The notes below the pieces were generated by a model that worked only from the letters and a program-made list of their open reading frames with translations, was not told the DNA's origin and ran no database searches. A program made the position numbers and the translations under genes. This document shows positions 1 through 10,327 of a stretch of 64,000 nt of DNA, in pieces. The stretch's first letter is position 1, and each line of letters begins with the position of its first letter. Source of the DNA: Entrophospora sp. SA101 (lineage: Eukaryota; Glomeromycota; Glomeromycetes; Entrophosporales; Entrophosporaceae); the NCBI GenBank assembly GCA_958430865.1, contig CAUDNR010003557.1, positions 91,175-155,174 on the forward strand. Direction: 5' to 3'.

Positions 1-1497
1 GGACAATTAAAAAGTCAACGAAATCTACTAATTAGATTGATAATTGATACATTAAAAGATGCTGGTGTATTTGAAGATGAAAATAATTCTGAACTACACA
101 CGCGACTCCAATCGTCACCATCGCAGCAGCAGCAGCAGCAGCAATGGAAAAAATATCAATCAAAACTTTATGAATTTAAAATGATTTTAAACTATGTCAC
201 AGAAAATGATGACAAAGAATTAATATTTGTAATTTATGATGAATTTTTAAAATCAAATACTATTCAAAAACTTTTTGATCAACCAACACCATCCCTCCAA
301 GAATATTTAAAATCATCAATGAATGAGAGCCTAACTTCGATTCATGTATTAAAAAAAACAAAAGCATTAAGCAAATTTTGTATTATTCACCATCAATATA
401 TCGAGGCAGCTGAGGTTCTGATTCGATTAGCCGAAACAACAACATATGAAAAATTGAAATTACATGAGCGAACATCATATTTAATTAAAGCGAGACAACA
501 AATTATAAACGCGATTGAACTGTATGGTAGTCGGGGCGATGAGAATAGTATCAAGTTAAACGATTTATTAGAAAGATACTGGGTAAAATTAAGTACAGCA
601 CATATACAAAGTGATATTTTAAAGATAATATCAGGGATACCAGAGAATGATTACAACACCAAAGCAAGGTCCTTAAATAAACCAACAAAAAAACAAACAA
701 TCAAAATTCTGGAGCAAGAATTGATTGATGGAGAAAAATTGTTATACGATTTTGTTTTACCGTATGAATTGTTTGAACAAGAATTGGAATTGATACGTTT
801 GATTGATAAAACACCGAGTCCCGCGGTGTTGGAAAAAATATGGAGAAAAATTATGGAGAATGCAGTAAATGTTGCCTATGCAACTGGATCTTTGGAGCCA
901 ATATCTATAAAAATAATAGAAGCCGGTAAAAGGTTTTATCCACATGATCAATATTTATTTTCTTTAAGTACTATAACAAGATTATTATCACTTTACATAA
1001 TCTCTAATTATCATCAACAATTGCTTCTACAACATTATCAACAACAACAATATTACCACCATCATAATCAGCAGCAACAGCAACAGCAACAACAACAACA
1101 ACAGCAACAACAACAACAACAACAAAGTCAAGGAACACATGAATTAGTATTTAATGATGGTTATATTACAAATTTATTTAGAGAAATTAATATTAAATAC
1201 AGTGAGATATTTATGAATTATGAATGTTTATTTGAATATAGAATTGATCCATTCGATTCTGAGGAAGGATTGAAATTATTGTTGGACGAGATAGTATATT
1301 TGCTTTATAAATGGATAGATGATAAGGTGGAAAGTAAAGATATGGATATTAGGAAGATGCTTCAATTGATTTCAAAATATGAACACGCAGCTAGCAGTTA
1401 TCATCGAATATTTCAACAGGATTTGTCATTCAAATTTTTAGATATTCAACAAAAACTTGAAAATATAGAAATGAAGAGTTATTTGTATACTAGTTGA
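1..1497 (+). CDS. Nucleoporin Nup155/Nup170-type, C-terminal part (5' end outside window)
   Basis: This is the C-terminal half of a large non-FG nucleoporin of the inner ring of the nuclear pore complex. The frame is open from base 1, so the first methionine of the frame is not the real start and the gene runs in from the left. The family pattern is visible in order: an 'AAEVLIRLAE' helix followed by 'KLHERTSYLIKA', then 'LEQELIDGEKLLYDF', then 'PSPAVLEKIWRKIMENA', then 'ISIKIIEAGKRFYP', ending in an 'RIDPFDSEEGLKLLLDEI' segment. This order matches metazoan and fungal Nup155 C-termini. A poly-Gln tract of about 20 residues (about 1070-1125) lies in a predicted inter-helix loop, and a shorter Gln run (about 121-142) lies near the left edge. 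No intron is needed in this part. Stop TGA at 1495-1497. It is convergent with the SUMO protease gene, with a 365-bp gap. Confidence 0.85.
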   Translation, partial: GQLKSQRNLLIRLIIDTLKDAGVFEDENNSELHTRLQSSPSQQQQQQQWKKYQSKLYEFKMILNYVTENDDKELIFVIYDEFLKSNTIQKLFDQPTPSLQEYLKSSMNESLTSIHVLKKTKALSKFCIIHHQYIEAAEVLIRLAETTTYEKLKLHERTSYLIKARQQIINAIELYGSRGDENSIKLNDLLERYWVKLSTAHIQSDILKIISGIPENDYNTKARSLNKPTKKQTIKILEQELIDGEKLLYDFVLPYELFEQELELIRLIDKTPSPAVLEKIWRKIMENAVNVAYATGSLEPISIKIIEAGKRFYPHDQYLFSLSTITRLLSLYIISNYHQQLLLQHYQQQQYYHHHNQQQQQQQQQQQQQQQQQQQSQGTHELVFNDGYITNLFREINIKYSEIFMNYECLFEYRIDPFDSEEGLKLLLDEIVYLLYKWIDDKVESKDMDIRKMLQLISKYEHAASSYHRIFQQDLSFKFLDIQQKLENIEMKSYLYTS

Positions 1498-1862
1498 TTT
1501 TTGGTGTGGCTGGCTACATATTTATTGTAAATAGATTGGTTTTATAAAACTTATTAGAATTTATATAGAAGTCAGTAAAATAATAATAATAATAGTCAAA
1601 AATCTTAAATAAATAAATGAATTGATATATATATAAATTTATTTATATTTTGATTATGTTAAAAAAAAATTAAATTAAAAATTTAGAATAATCCTCTTCA
1701 TATATCATAAATTTTTCCCTTAATATTTTTTTAAATTAAATTTATAAATATACATTCCATGTCTATTTTAAATCTGCCTTAATATCATCACAAATGTTAT
1801 TATAATAATATTATTATCATCACCATAATCATTATTAATCCAAAAATGAATAAATTATTGCT
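1498..1862. other. Intergenic 3'-3' gap
   Basis: AT-rich spacer between two convergent genes. It has short AT microsatellite runs (for example around 1628-1640) and no open frame or repeat of note. It must hold both 3' UTRs. Confidence 0.5.
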
Positions 1863-2188
1863 TCAATCATTTTCTTGGTCAGAATCTTTAACACACAAAA
1901 TACTTTTTGATAATATTTTTTCTGCCATTAAAATTCTAAATTCTCTGATTTTTTGTTCATCAAATGCCTCCTCAATAATAGTCTCATCATCTATACCATC
2001 TGATAATAATTTAGCAAACATACAAACAAAAACACCACATGAATGATCATCTATCTGTGGTCCGTTGTTTCTCGTATTAATAAATTGATTTTTAAATGAC
2101 CATCGATCTTTTATACAATCACCATTATTCTTGTTATTGTCATTATTATCATCGTTGCTATTATCATCATTACTACTATTACTGTTGC

Positions 2189-2224
<36 letters not shown>

Positions 2225-3324
2225 ATCGATGTTGAAATTCATCTTTTAAATATTGTTTAAGATTATGACCAACTGTTTTAATATGTCTGTTACCCAAAGA
2301 ATCCCACAATTCAATTCTTCTTTCTCTGATTTTAATAACAGCAAGAATCCAATGTGAATCATTAACGTTTATTGGGACATATATAAATTGTTTACTAAAA
2401 ATATCAATTTTTTTTGTCCATCTAATAACATTAGAATACGAATACACATTATCTTTCATCAACATTACATAAAAATATGTTGAAAATGCATGAATATTGC
2501 TTTCATATTCAGAATTGAGTATGGTGAAATATGCATTAATATGATCACACGATAACCATTCACATTTGTTAACAAGATCTTTCAATTGTTGTTGCGTTAA
2601 AGATTGTGAACCTATAAAAAGTTCTTCGGCATTTTCTTTCCTAAGGTAGGCCTGTAAACTTTTGCTTTTACCTAATTTACCATTTCTTTCCGGTGATTGG
2701 AAATATGGCGATTGCGATGATGTTTGTCTTCGATCTGCTCTTTGTAAACGTCGTAGTTTTGGTGGTGGTTCTAGTAAATAATCATCTAGTCCGTATGGAA
2801 GAGTTTCCATTTCCTGCTGGTGTTCATACACCTCTTCGTCCTCATTTTGTTGTTTATCAAATTTTAATCGTTTTTCTGGTCTGTGGAGCGATGATGGCGG
2901 TGATGATGGCGATGGTGATAATATTATTGGTTTATTGTTACTGATACGTTTCCTTGTTAATCTTGAAGAAACTATTTTATTTATAAGTAGCATAGAATTA
3001 CAATTATAATTATGTTAAAAAGTAAATTAATTTATACAAATTATAACTTTATATCTTTATTTTTGTCATGTACTTGTATTTTTTGGTGGGCAAGATCTTT
3101 GACTAAAAATGAAATTAAGAATGTAAGTTTCTTTGCCATGTTAAAATTATATGATAATTGTTATATATATGTATGTATGTATGTATTACATTATTTTTCA
3201 ATATTTACCTTTTTCTCTCTTCGAATTCATTTTCATTGAAATCAAATACATCTACAGAACAAACAACTTCTTCAACATTATTATCAACATTTATAACCGC
3301 AAGATTAGTTGACGTCGAGTCCAT
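1863..3324 (-). CDS. Ulp1-like SUMO protease (peptidase C48), 3 exons, about 417 aa
   Basis: A cysteine protease that matures SUMO or removes it from targets. Proposed exons, minus strand: 3209-3324, 3074-3102, 1863-2971 (phases 2 then 1; introns of 106 and 102 bp with GTAAAT/GTACAT donors). The methionine at 2993 that begins the longest single frame lies inside the second intron; joining the upstream exons gives a start at 3324 (MDSTSTNL...) in frame with the body. The C48 triad is visible: His in 'NDSHWILAVI' (about residue 255), Asp in 'ELWDSLG' (about 272), oxyanion Gln in 'GPQIDDHS' (about 354) and Cys in 'HSCGVFVC' (about 360). An Asn/Ser/Asp-rich insert coded by repeated AAT/AAC separates the Asp and Gln/Cys blocks. 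The N-terminal 150 residues are Ser/Pro-rich and probably disordered. Which of Ulp1, Ulp2 or SENP8-like deneddylase it is cannot be decided from this; Ulp1-like is the best guess. Confidence 0.82.
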
Positions 3325-4861
3325 TTTTGTAAAATGTTTGTAATCTATTGAATTATTATTATCAAATTGTTTCTTTGTTAGTCAACGCGTCCGTAAAATA
3401 TTTAATTAGTTACACGAATTAATATCATTATTTTTTTTTTTTGTTTTTTTTACAATTGGAAAATTTTCCAAAGAACTTTACTGATATGTTACACCTTTTG
3501 CCTGCGCCACACTCCCCGCATATTGAAACAGCAATGACGTAATGACATAATAATAACAGACTGACAATTTTATGTTCCATAATGAATTATTACTATTACC
3601 CTGTCTATAATAATAATGGGATTCCCCTTATAATGGACATTTTTTCGTAATTATAAATAGTAAGTCAAATAATCCGTTAGTTATAGAGAGTGCGAACTGT
3701 ACAATTTCTAATACTAAGACATTGAAATTTTACAACTCCTAATTAGTAGTAAATTTGTAGACCTTGTTTTCACCAACATGTAAAGAAGACAGCGAGCAAC
3801 ATAATTATGCAAAAAAATAATATAGTTTTTTTGCTTCCTCGTACCTTTACTTTAAATTAATTGTTACGCAGATCAATTCTCAATAATCACATTCGATCGA
3901 CAAAGAAATCGATTGATTGTTCATTAAAGAGAAATTTAATTATAAAAAATTGAATCGGGGACAAAAAGGGGACAAAAAGGAAATTCGTTATTATTATTAT
4001 TATAGAGAAATTTTACTTAGTGTTCGTTATAATAATAAATATTTTAGTATCTGCAAATTTTGGGAGATGACAAAATATCGAAATAATATTGTTAATATAT
4101 AGGACACCTAATAGAAAAACTGAAATTAATTACATTATTGATGATGATGATATAGATTTTTAATAAAATACTATATGTTTTAATAATGAATGAAATGATA
4201 CCTTTCAGTATTTTACATACTTTATATGCGAAATCAATAACGTACCTTTTCAGTATGTTACAATTTTGAGATGATGAAATTAATTCAGAAGCAAGGATTA
4301 TAGGTAGAAAAAAGTATTTAATTTAATAAAGTTGAAAGAAAATATGATATGAAGGGAAATCAGAATATTATCAATAGAGAACTTGTAGAATAAATTGTTT
4401 TGATTTCAATAATGATTTAGATTCCACTATTCCCAATCTTGCACTAAATTAGAAAATTTCAATAATGTTTAAATTCATCATTTATGACAGGATTAAGATG
4501 AACCAAAACGAAAGCGAATTGTGTTACTTTAAGCTTGTCTTTTTCCCATAATCAATCTAACCAATTTTAATATTTATTATGTCTCATAAAATTGGGCGTC
4601 ATATATATATCTTGGTCACAATTTATGTTCATTGGCAAAATACCTTTATGCACTTTTCAATAAAAATTATATTTATCAAAGATAGATAATACCGGAAAAG
4701 AATATGCTTGGGATCAAGATTTAATTCTAAGATAATCATTTATATACATATTTATAGTACTAATTAAGTAAATAAAAAATGTTTTTGGATAATGCAAAAA
4801 AAAAAAAAATTTAAATAATAAAAATAAAATTTTACATTTAATGATAAAAAAATGTCTGTCG
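3325..4861. other. Intergenic, upstream of the SUMO protease gene
   Basis: AT-rich with no convincing coding frame. It contains a 12-bp palindrome GGAAAATTTTCC (about 3459-3470), several homopolymer tracts and two 'TACCTTTTCAGTATGTTACA'-like direct copies near 4200 and 4240. The left part (3325-3700) is the likely promoter of the protease gene. Confidence 0.4.
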
Positions 4862-6030
4862 TTAAGAAGTTTCAATGACATCCAACATAACCATACAACC
4901 TAAAAGTAACAAAACTTCAAGTGCTCTATGTTCTTTAACATCTAACCAAGCTTCTTTAAAAATAGTTAATTCTCCAATAGCATTTCTATCATTACTATCA
5001 TTAGAATTTGATGAGTTTCTTGATAAAGTTGCAATTTTTATTTTATTTTTTTTAGGAGATGGAGAAATTACACTACTGCTAAATGATAAAAATTTTGGAG
5101 TAGTAGTATTTGGAGAAGGAGATATATCATATTCTACTAATTCGCATACTAAATCACAATCCTTTGCTCCCAATTGGGCTGGTTTCCATCTATAATCCTT
5201 TCCTTCAAAATCAAAATGCCAAGTATTACTAAACGCACCTGTTCTTCTTAATTCTGCTTCTAGAAAAAATGCTTTGCTTCTTATGGTTATTATTGGTTCT
5301 CCTACTAATGATATACGTTTTGCTTCACCTATTATTAATTCATTATATACTTGTTTCAATACACAATGATATAGTGGTGAATTACTGATACTTTTTGAAT
5401 ATATTGTATAAAAAATAGGTTCATTATCTTCTACTTTCCCATCTTCGTTTTTGGTTTTTATTATTTCCTCATTATCATTATCATTATTGTCTATTTTATC
5501 GTTATTATCATTGTTAATACTATCATCGTGGTTGTTGTTGTTGTCATTTTCTTCATCAATTTCTTTGATACTATCATGTATTATCATGTTATCTTTTGGT
5601 ATAGAAAATGGATATAAAACTTCAACCTCACCAGAGAAAGGTGAAGCACGAGCTAAATGATATGTTAACGAATCTGTGAATACATCTTTGTCAAAGATAT
5701 TTAAATTATATTGACTGTTACGATTACTAGTATCAGCGCAATTTAGCCTAGAATAAGTAGTAGAAGCTTGAAATGTTGGGTTAATTGTAGTAGTTGTAGC
5801 TGTAGAAGGAGTTGTAGAAATGGTTGCTGTTGTTCCTGCTATTTTAAATCATTATTATGTGTTCGCCTAATAATTCATTTATTTAATGATAATTATTTAT
5901 ATTTACCTTTAGTATTTATGTCATCCTCAGTGCTAAAACTTGTCGACTCCTCTTCAGTAAACGATTTGTGAGAGGGTACCTGCCCTTGATTGACTTGATT
6001 TTTAACAGTTTTTGAAAATAATTTATTCAT
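4862..6030 (-). CDS. Hypothetical protein, probable tubby/LURP-like fold, 2 exons, about 366 aa
   Basis: Proposed exons: 5907-6030 (MNKLFSKTVKNQ...) and 4862-5838, joined in phase 1 across a 68-bp intron (GTAAAT...ATAG). The single-frame methionine at 5587 is internal: the frame stays open upstream to the acceptor and fuses cleanly with the first exon. The first 160 residues are Thr/Ser/Asn/Asp-rich and low in complexity. The conserved-looking part is C-terminal: 'AKRISLVGEPIITIRS', then 'NTWHFDFEGKDYRWKPAQLG', then 'CELVEYD', 'KIKIATLSR' and 'IGELTIFKEAW', ending in a hydrophobic helix 'LEVLLLLGCMVMLDVIE'. This order of paired beta-hairpins ('FEG..YRWKP', 'IA.L', 'G.L.I') followed by a buried helix is typical of fungal tubby-like C-terminal barrels of unknown function. 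The fold assignment is inference. No enzyme motif is seen. Confidence 0.68.
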
Positions 6031-6183
6031 TTTAGAAGAAACGAAAATTAAGTTGGTGAAACGGAATCAGCGCACAAAATTTTCTTGTGGAAATTTTTTC
6101 TAATGATCGTCGGAAATAATAAAATTAAAAATATTTTACCGGAAAAATTAAATGAAAATCATAATCATAATCAGGTAATTCGG

Positions 6184-6259
6184 ACATTTTCCGAAAGGCA
6201 AAACCTTTATCCACGCACAATGACAAATGGATAAAGGGTTTTCCTGTTCGGAAAATACC
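6184..6259. repeat. Foldback inverted repeat (about 31-bp arms)
   Basis: The left arm (6184-6213) and right arm (6228-6259) are imperfect reverse complements built on ATTTTCCGAA and CCTTTATCCA, around a 14-base loop. It lies about 150 bp upstream of the start of the tubby-like gene, so it could be a small MITE remnant or fold in the 5' region. No target duplication was resolved. Confidence 0.55.
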
Positions 6260-6778
6260 TTTTATGCGCTGAATGGAACTATACATTTCAGGATTGTGTA
6301 ATTGTCAATACATAATGAATGAAACGGGTGTTACAAAAAAAAAAAAGGAGTTTTACAAAAACAAAAAAGGCGAAACACTTTTGCCGAAACAAATTTTTTA
6401 CTAAAATATAATTTTTGGGAAGCATGAAATAAAAAGATTTTTACCTTTAATTCGTACACGTAGATCTGTACAGATTTAATAATTATAATTAGCTCCTATC
6501 CTAAAGTTGGAAGGATGGTTGCGATCATTGTTGTCATTCTGGTTATTTTTAATTAATTATTAATTAACGAAAGAATACAACTCAATTAAATCCGTGCAAT
6601 ATTTGACGATAATACTATATCTCTTAGAAAATTGTTTCGTAAAATTGATTACGTTGTATATAAACTTTGATCATTGATCATTAACAGTTATTACACTTAT
6701 CCTGAAAGCGCTCCAATTTTTTAAAACGTTCAAAGGTTGTATTTATAGTAACAATAAAATATATCATTTAATTAAATC

Positions 6779-6975
6779 AAGCCTTTTTCAAAAACGTGGG
6801 GAAACACTTTCCCACCATAAACAATTCATTATTGTCAAAGGAATCAATCAAGCTTTTTTTGAAAATGTAAAGAAGGTAGGTACATTATTGATAATATTAA
6901 ACAGCTATGACTTTTTTGAAAATGTGAAGAAAATACTTTCCAGCCACTAAAAAGGCACAATAATTATTGTTGCTC
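6779..6975. repeat. Degenerate tandem repeat, about 3 units of about 65 bp
   Basis: Three successive copies begin with 'GCCTTTTTCAAAAACGTG' (6781), 'GCTTTTTTTGAAAATGTA' (6851) and 'GACTTTTTTGAAAATGTG' (6908). Each is followed by an AAGAAAATACTTTCC-like segment and an ATTATTGT-rich tail. The units have diverged strongly. Function unknown. Confidence 0.45.
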
Positions 6976-7049
6976 AAAATAATAATCGTAATAATAATAA
7001 TAATAATAAAATAATGTGTTATATTTTTGTTGCCAAAACAAACTTCCTC

Positions 7050-7190
7050 TTCAGGATGCATTTGATCTGACTGTTCATAAAACTCAAGGATTGACCATGA
7101 CATATATGTTTACTGAAGGGCGAGTGTATGTTGCATTGAGTGTAAACTGCAAATCCTTGATTTTGATTAAAAATTTTCTAGGGCTGTTTT
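7050..7190 (+). pseudogene. PIF1-like helicase remnant (Helitron-type), C-terminal motifs only
   Basis: A plus-strand reading gives 'AFDLTVHKTQGLTM' followed by 'FTEGRVYVALS' and 'KSLILIKNF'. These are the last two helicase motifs of the PIF1/RecD superfamily ('A.ALTIHKSQG', then 'GQ.YVALSR'), with about 10-15 residues deleted between them and the terminal Arg of the second motif changed. No upstream Walker motifs are present, so this is a scrap of a larger gene. In this kind of genome the usual source is a Helitron rolling-circle transposon; the source is inference, the motif match is direct. Confidence 0.6.
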
Positions 7191-8161
7191 AGAAGAGTAT
7201 AAAATATTAGATGCTACGGGTATTGATGGTTGCAAAACTTACAACGTTATAAAAGAAAATATAATTTATATTGTTTGAATACTTGTGTGGTTATTACACG
7301 AATTCACAGCAACCTCTTGTTAAAAATTTTTATAAAAAAAAATTCTGTATCATTAAAGCTTTCAACGAATATTTTCTTGTATTCAAAGGAATTCTCTGAA
7401 TAAAGCTATTAACATCCAAAAACGCTATTAAGTTTTCTTCAAGTTGAGATTACTTTCCCACGTTGCTTGATAAGTGTGATAAAATAGATGTAAAATACTC
7501 TAATCTTATTAGCATAGTGGACACTGTTGCAGATCACAAAAAAATGATCAACATAACATATGTTATGGTGAAAGTTCTTGCAAAAGTTTGATTATAAAAG
7601 TGTGAGATAATTTTGATCTTGCTGATGATCTGGACTTAGAGAGGTTACAGCTATATTCTAGTGAAGTTTCAGAAGCAACTGGGTCTGTGTAACAGTCTGC
7701 CCATTATACAAATCACTGTTGCACAAAATGAGTGTCCATTATGCTTACATAAACTGGATATTAATGTCCAAATTTTTAACAGAATCATTTTTGTCAGCAT
7801 TTTCACAATTGTTATTGAAATATTTTTGGATGTAACTTGGAGTGGAGACATCGTTATTCCATTAGATTTTATTAGAAAAATCTAGGGATAATTTTTGGAT
7901 TTCTTTATCCTTTATTTTAAAGTCCTTGATACTCTCTTTAGTTAAATTCAATATTCCCCAGTATGTAGGACTAAAAATTAGCGAATGAATATATTAATGA
8001 GTATGAAAGGATCATGCTTTAAGACAATAACACTAGACTTATGTCAGCACTTTATGTGCATTTGGTATTTGTTTTTGGTATTTACAAAATAATTCAATAA
8101 TATTTGGATCAATGATCCCCTATTATTAATAAAACAATGAGTTTATTTAAACATGCATTCA
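7191..8161. other. No intact gene; decayed sequence downstream of the helicase scrap
   Basis: Only short stop-ridden frames are present. The first 100 bp ('AVLEEYKILDATGIDG' in the helicase frame) may still belong to the helicase C-terminus. Nothing else was recognised. Confidence 0.35.
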
Positions 8162-9040
8162 TTAAACATTTATATCAATCTTTACCTCAGAAATTCTATC
8201 ATCAGTGTTTTTTGATGGTAATGGAACTTCATCTGATAATAAAGCTTCATCAACATTTTCAATGATAGATTCTTCATTAGATCCATTAAGATTAAGTAAA
8301 AATTCAGCACTTTCTTGCATTTCATTATCAAATATTACACTGCTTTCTTGTTTTCTTTTTCTTTCTGATGTATTTTCAACATTAGTACTAGTATCGCAAA
8401 AATCTTTTTCTGACTCTGCCACATTTCCCTCCAAATCATAAACATTCATTGTTGGACAAGGTGTATAATCATTCAACCCATTATTTTTGTCTGATTCTAA
8501 TTTTTGAGTTATGAACTAAATATATGATGACCATATTAAAACAGATTATATCTAAAGAGCCCAGATGCAGTATGCTAAGAACCATAATACTCACATCTCT
8601 ATACTCAGAATTACTTATCTGTACTTTAATAGTTTTATCTTCCATGACACTTAATCCAACATTTGTATCATATAAAATATATGATAATATATGTTTGTTA
8701 GTATTTGTTTGCATCATTATAAACAAACTTATGCTACTCGCTTGTCCAAATTTTAGTTCTTCAGCAAAAAATTTTTTATTTCATTCTGATTTCTGATTGA
8801 TGGATTAAGATTTTTAAAAATTTTTTGAACCTTATTCTTTGCAGATTTAAGGTGGTTCTTTTGTTGAATTTTTTTTGTATAAAGCAGATCTCAATGAATC
8901 TATAAATTCTTCAAAACATTCATCAGTTAAATTGATCAATCCGCAACATAACGCATTATATTTATCAAACTCCAGCTAGTGTAATCTGTTTCTTCTAAAT
9001 GTTTAGAACAAATAGTCAAAATCCATCCTATTTAAAAAAA
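8162..9040 (-). pseudogene. Frameshifted unknown gene, at least 2 exons
   Basis: A coding-like track on the minus strand can be followed from about 9035 ('WILTICSKHLEETDYTSW') through 'EFDKYNALCCGLINLTDECF', 'HLKSAKNKVQKIFKNLNP' and 'FFAEELKFGQASS' to the stop at 8162. It needs frame changes at about 8974 (TGGAGTTT), at an A8 run near 8867 and at a T6 run near 8770. Further down, a normal intron (GTGAGT donor about 8600, TTTAG acceptor about 8521) keeps the frame in phase 0 between 'VQISNSEYRD' and 'FITQKLESDKNN'. The C-terminus is acidic and Ser/Glu-rich with a basic 'SERKRKQE' patch. I do not recognise the family. Intron retention with several homopolymer indels suggests a recently dead gene or, less likely, sequence errors. 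Confidence 0.4.
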
Positions 9041-9107
9041 AGTTAACACCAGATATGAAAGAGGAATGAAAAAATCTGGCTAAGAATAACGTTTTCTGGT
9101 GAAGAAG

Positions 9108-9420
9108 CTTAGGAGTAGGCTATAAAGAAACAATCCCCATAAAGGATTATATCAATAAAAGAGTATCCATGTCTTCTCACCAAGCATTGGCTGTAGGAGT
9201 CACCAAGCATATTAAATATGTGGTTAAGCGCATACAGACGTAGGAAACATTATACTGAATATACTAGAAACAAGCCCCTGGAGTAGGCTACAAAGAAGCA
9301 GTTCCTTGCAGGATCACGTCAATGAGAGTATCCACAAAACTTGTTCTAAACAGCGGACGCAAGGGTCACAAAACATTGTTTTGCTACGCTATACGGACAC
9401 TGGATATTATGAATCCAGAT
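9108..9420. repeat. Divergent direct duplication, two units of about 160 bp
   Basis: Unit 1 (about 9108-9271) and unit 2 (about 9272-9420) share the blocks GGAGTAGGCTA.AAAGAA, GAGTATCCA, GTCAC.AA and an ATTATACTGAAT/ATTATGAAT ending, in the same order. They have diverged too far for a simple microsatellite. They lie beside the helicase and pseudogene scraps, so a transposon origin is likely. Confidence 0.5.
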
Positions 9421-10327
9421 ATTAATATAAGATATGTAACATTTTTCATACTTTCCTTATTTAATTACATTCGATTTGAACAGTAACAAGCCCGGGATTT
9501 TTTTTTGTGGAATTCATAACGTAGCAGGCATTCAATTTTAAGAAATGATCGGCATTGGGTTCACAAAATAAACATAAACAGTACTAATTATAATAGAAAG
9601 CCTAGATTCCGTTTAATAAATAAAACATTTTTATTTATTTATTTAAATTAAATTATTTTTCTATTGTAAAAAGCTAAAGACATTAATCATATATATTTTT
9701 TTTATACTGATTTATTAATTATTTTATATAGGGTATAATTCTATACATCAATTAATATTAAGAAGATAGCAAGTAGGAGTTTTAATAATCAACTATTAAA
9801 TTTTGATTTGGTAATACCAATGTTCACTTTGTCTGGTTTTGTTGCAGCATGCCCCACATATGGATTGATGTTTTCACTGAAATATCATTATTATATATAT
9901 TGAAAGTGATCCTTGTCATGTACCTCTCTTATATCTTCATTTTAAAGAAAAGACTAATCATTTAACAATAAATACAAAACAGCATATATATTTCCTTCTG
10001 ATATTTTTTTATCCTTGATAGTTAGTTGTGTAACAGCTCACCATTGATTGATTGTTTAATAACAAATACGTGTAAAAAATTAAAATTCTATATGGGTTCC
10101 AATTGTTATCATGAACTGTGAGTAATTATAATTTTTGATAATCGCAGGAACAATGCATTTTTTTTTCAGAAATAAAAACCAAAAAAATAACAAAGGAGAG
10201 ATGCAAATTTTATAATTAAATTTTTTTTATAATAGTGATATATAGTTGTAAATCAATTATAATAAATAAATAAATAAAAATATACAAATAAGCATATAAA
10301 AATTTTTTGCCAAATGTTTTTTATCAC
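9421..10327. other. Intergenic, downstream of ATG2
   Basis: AT-rich with no gene seen. There is a TATTTATTTAAATTAAATTA-type low-complexity stretch around 9620-9660 and a run of AAATA units near 10260. It includes the ATG2 3' UTR. Confidence 0.4.

Noticed and set aside
2693..2944. 83-codon plus-strand ORF rich in Val
   Set aside because: Antisense shadow of the Pro/Gln/Ser-rich N-terminal part of the SUMO protease.
7661..7885. 74-codon plus-strand ORF
   Set aside because: A 60-codon antisense frame covers the same bases and neither has motifs; treated as decayed transposon sequence.
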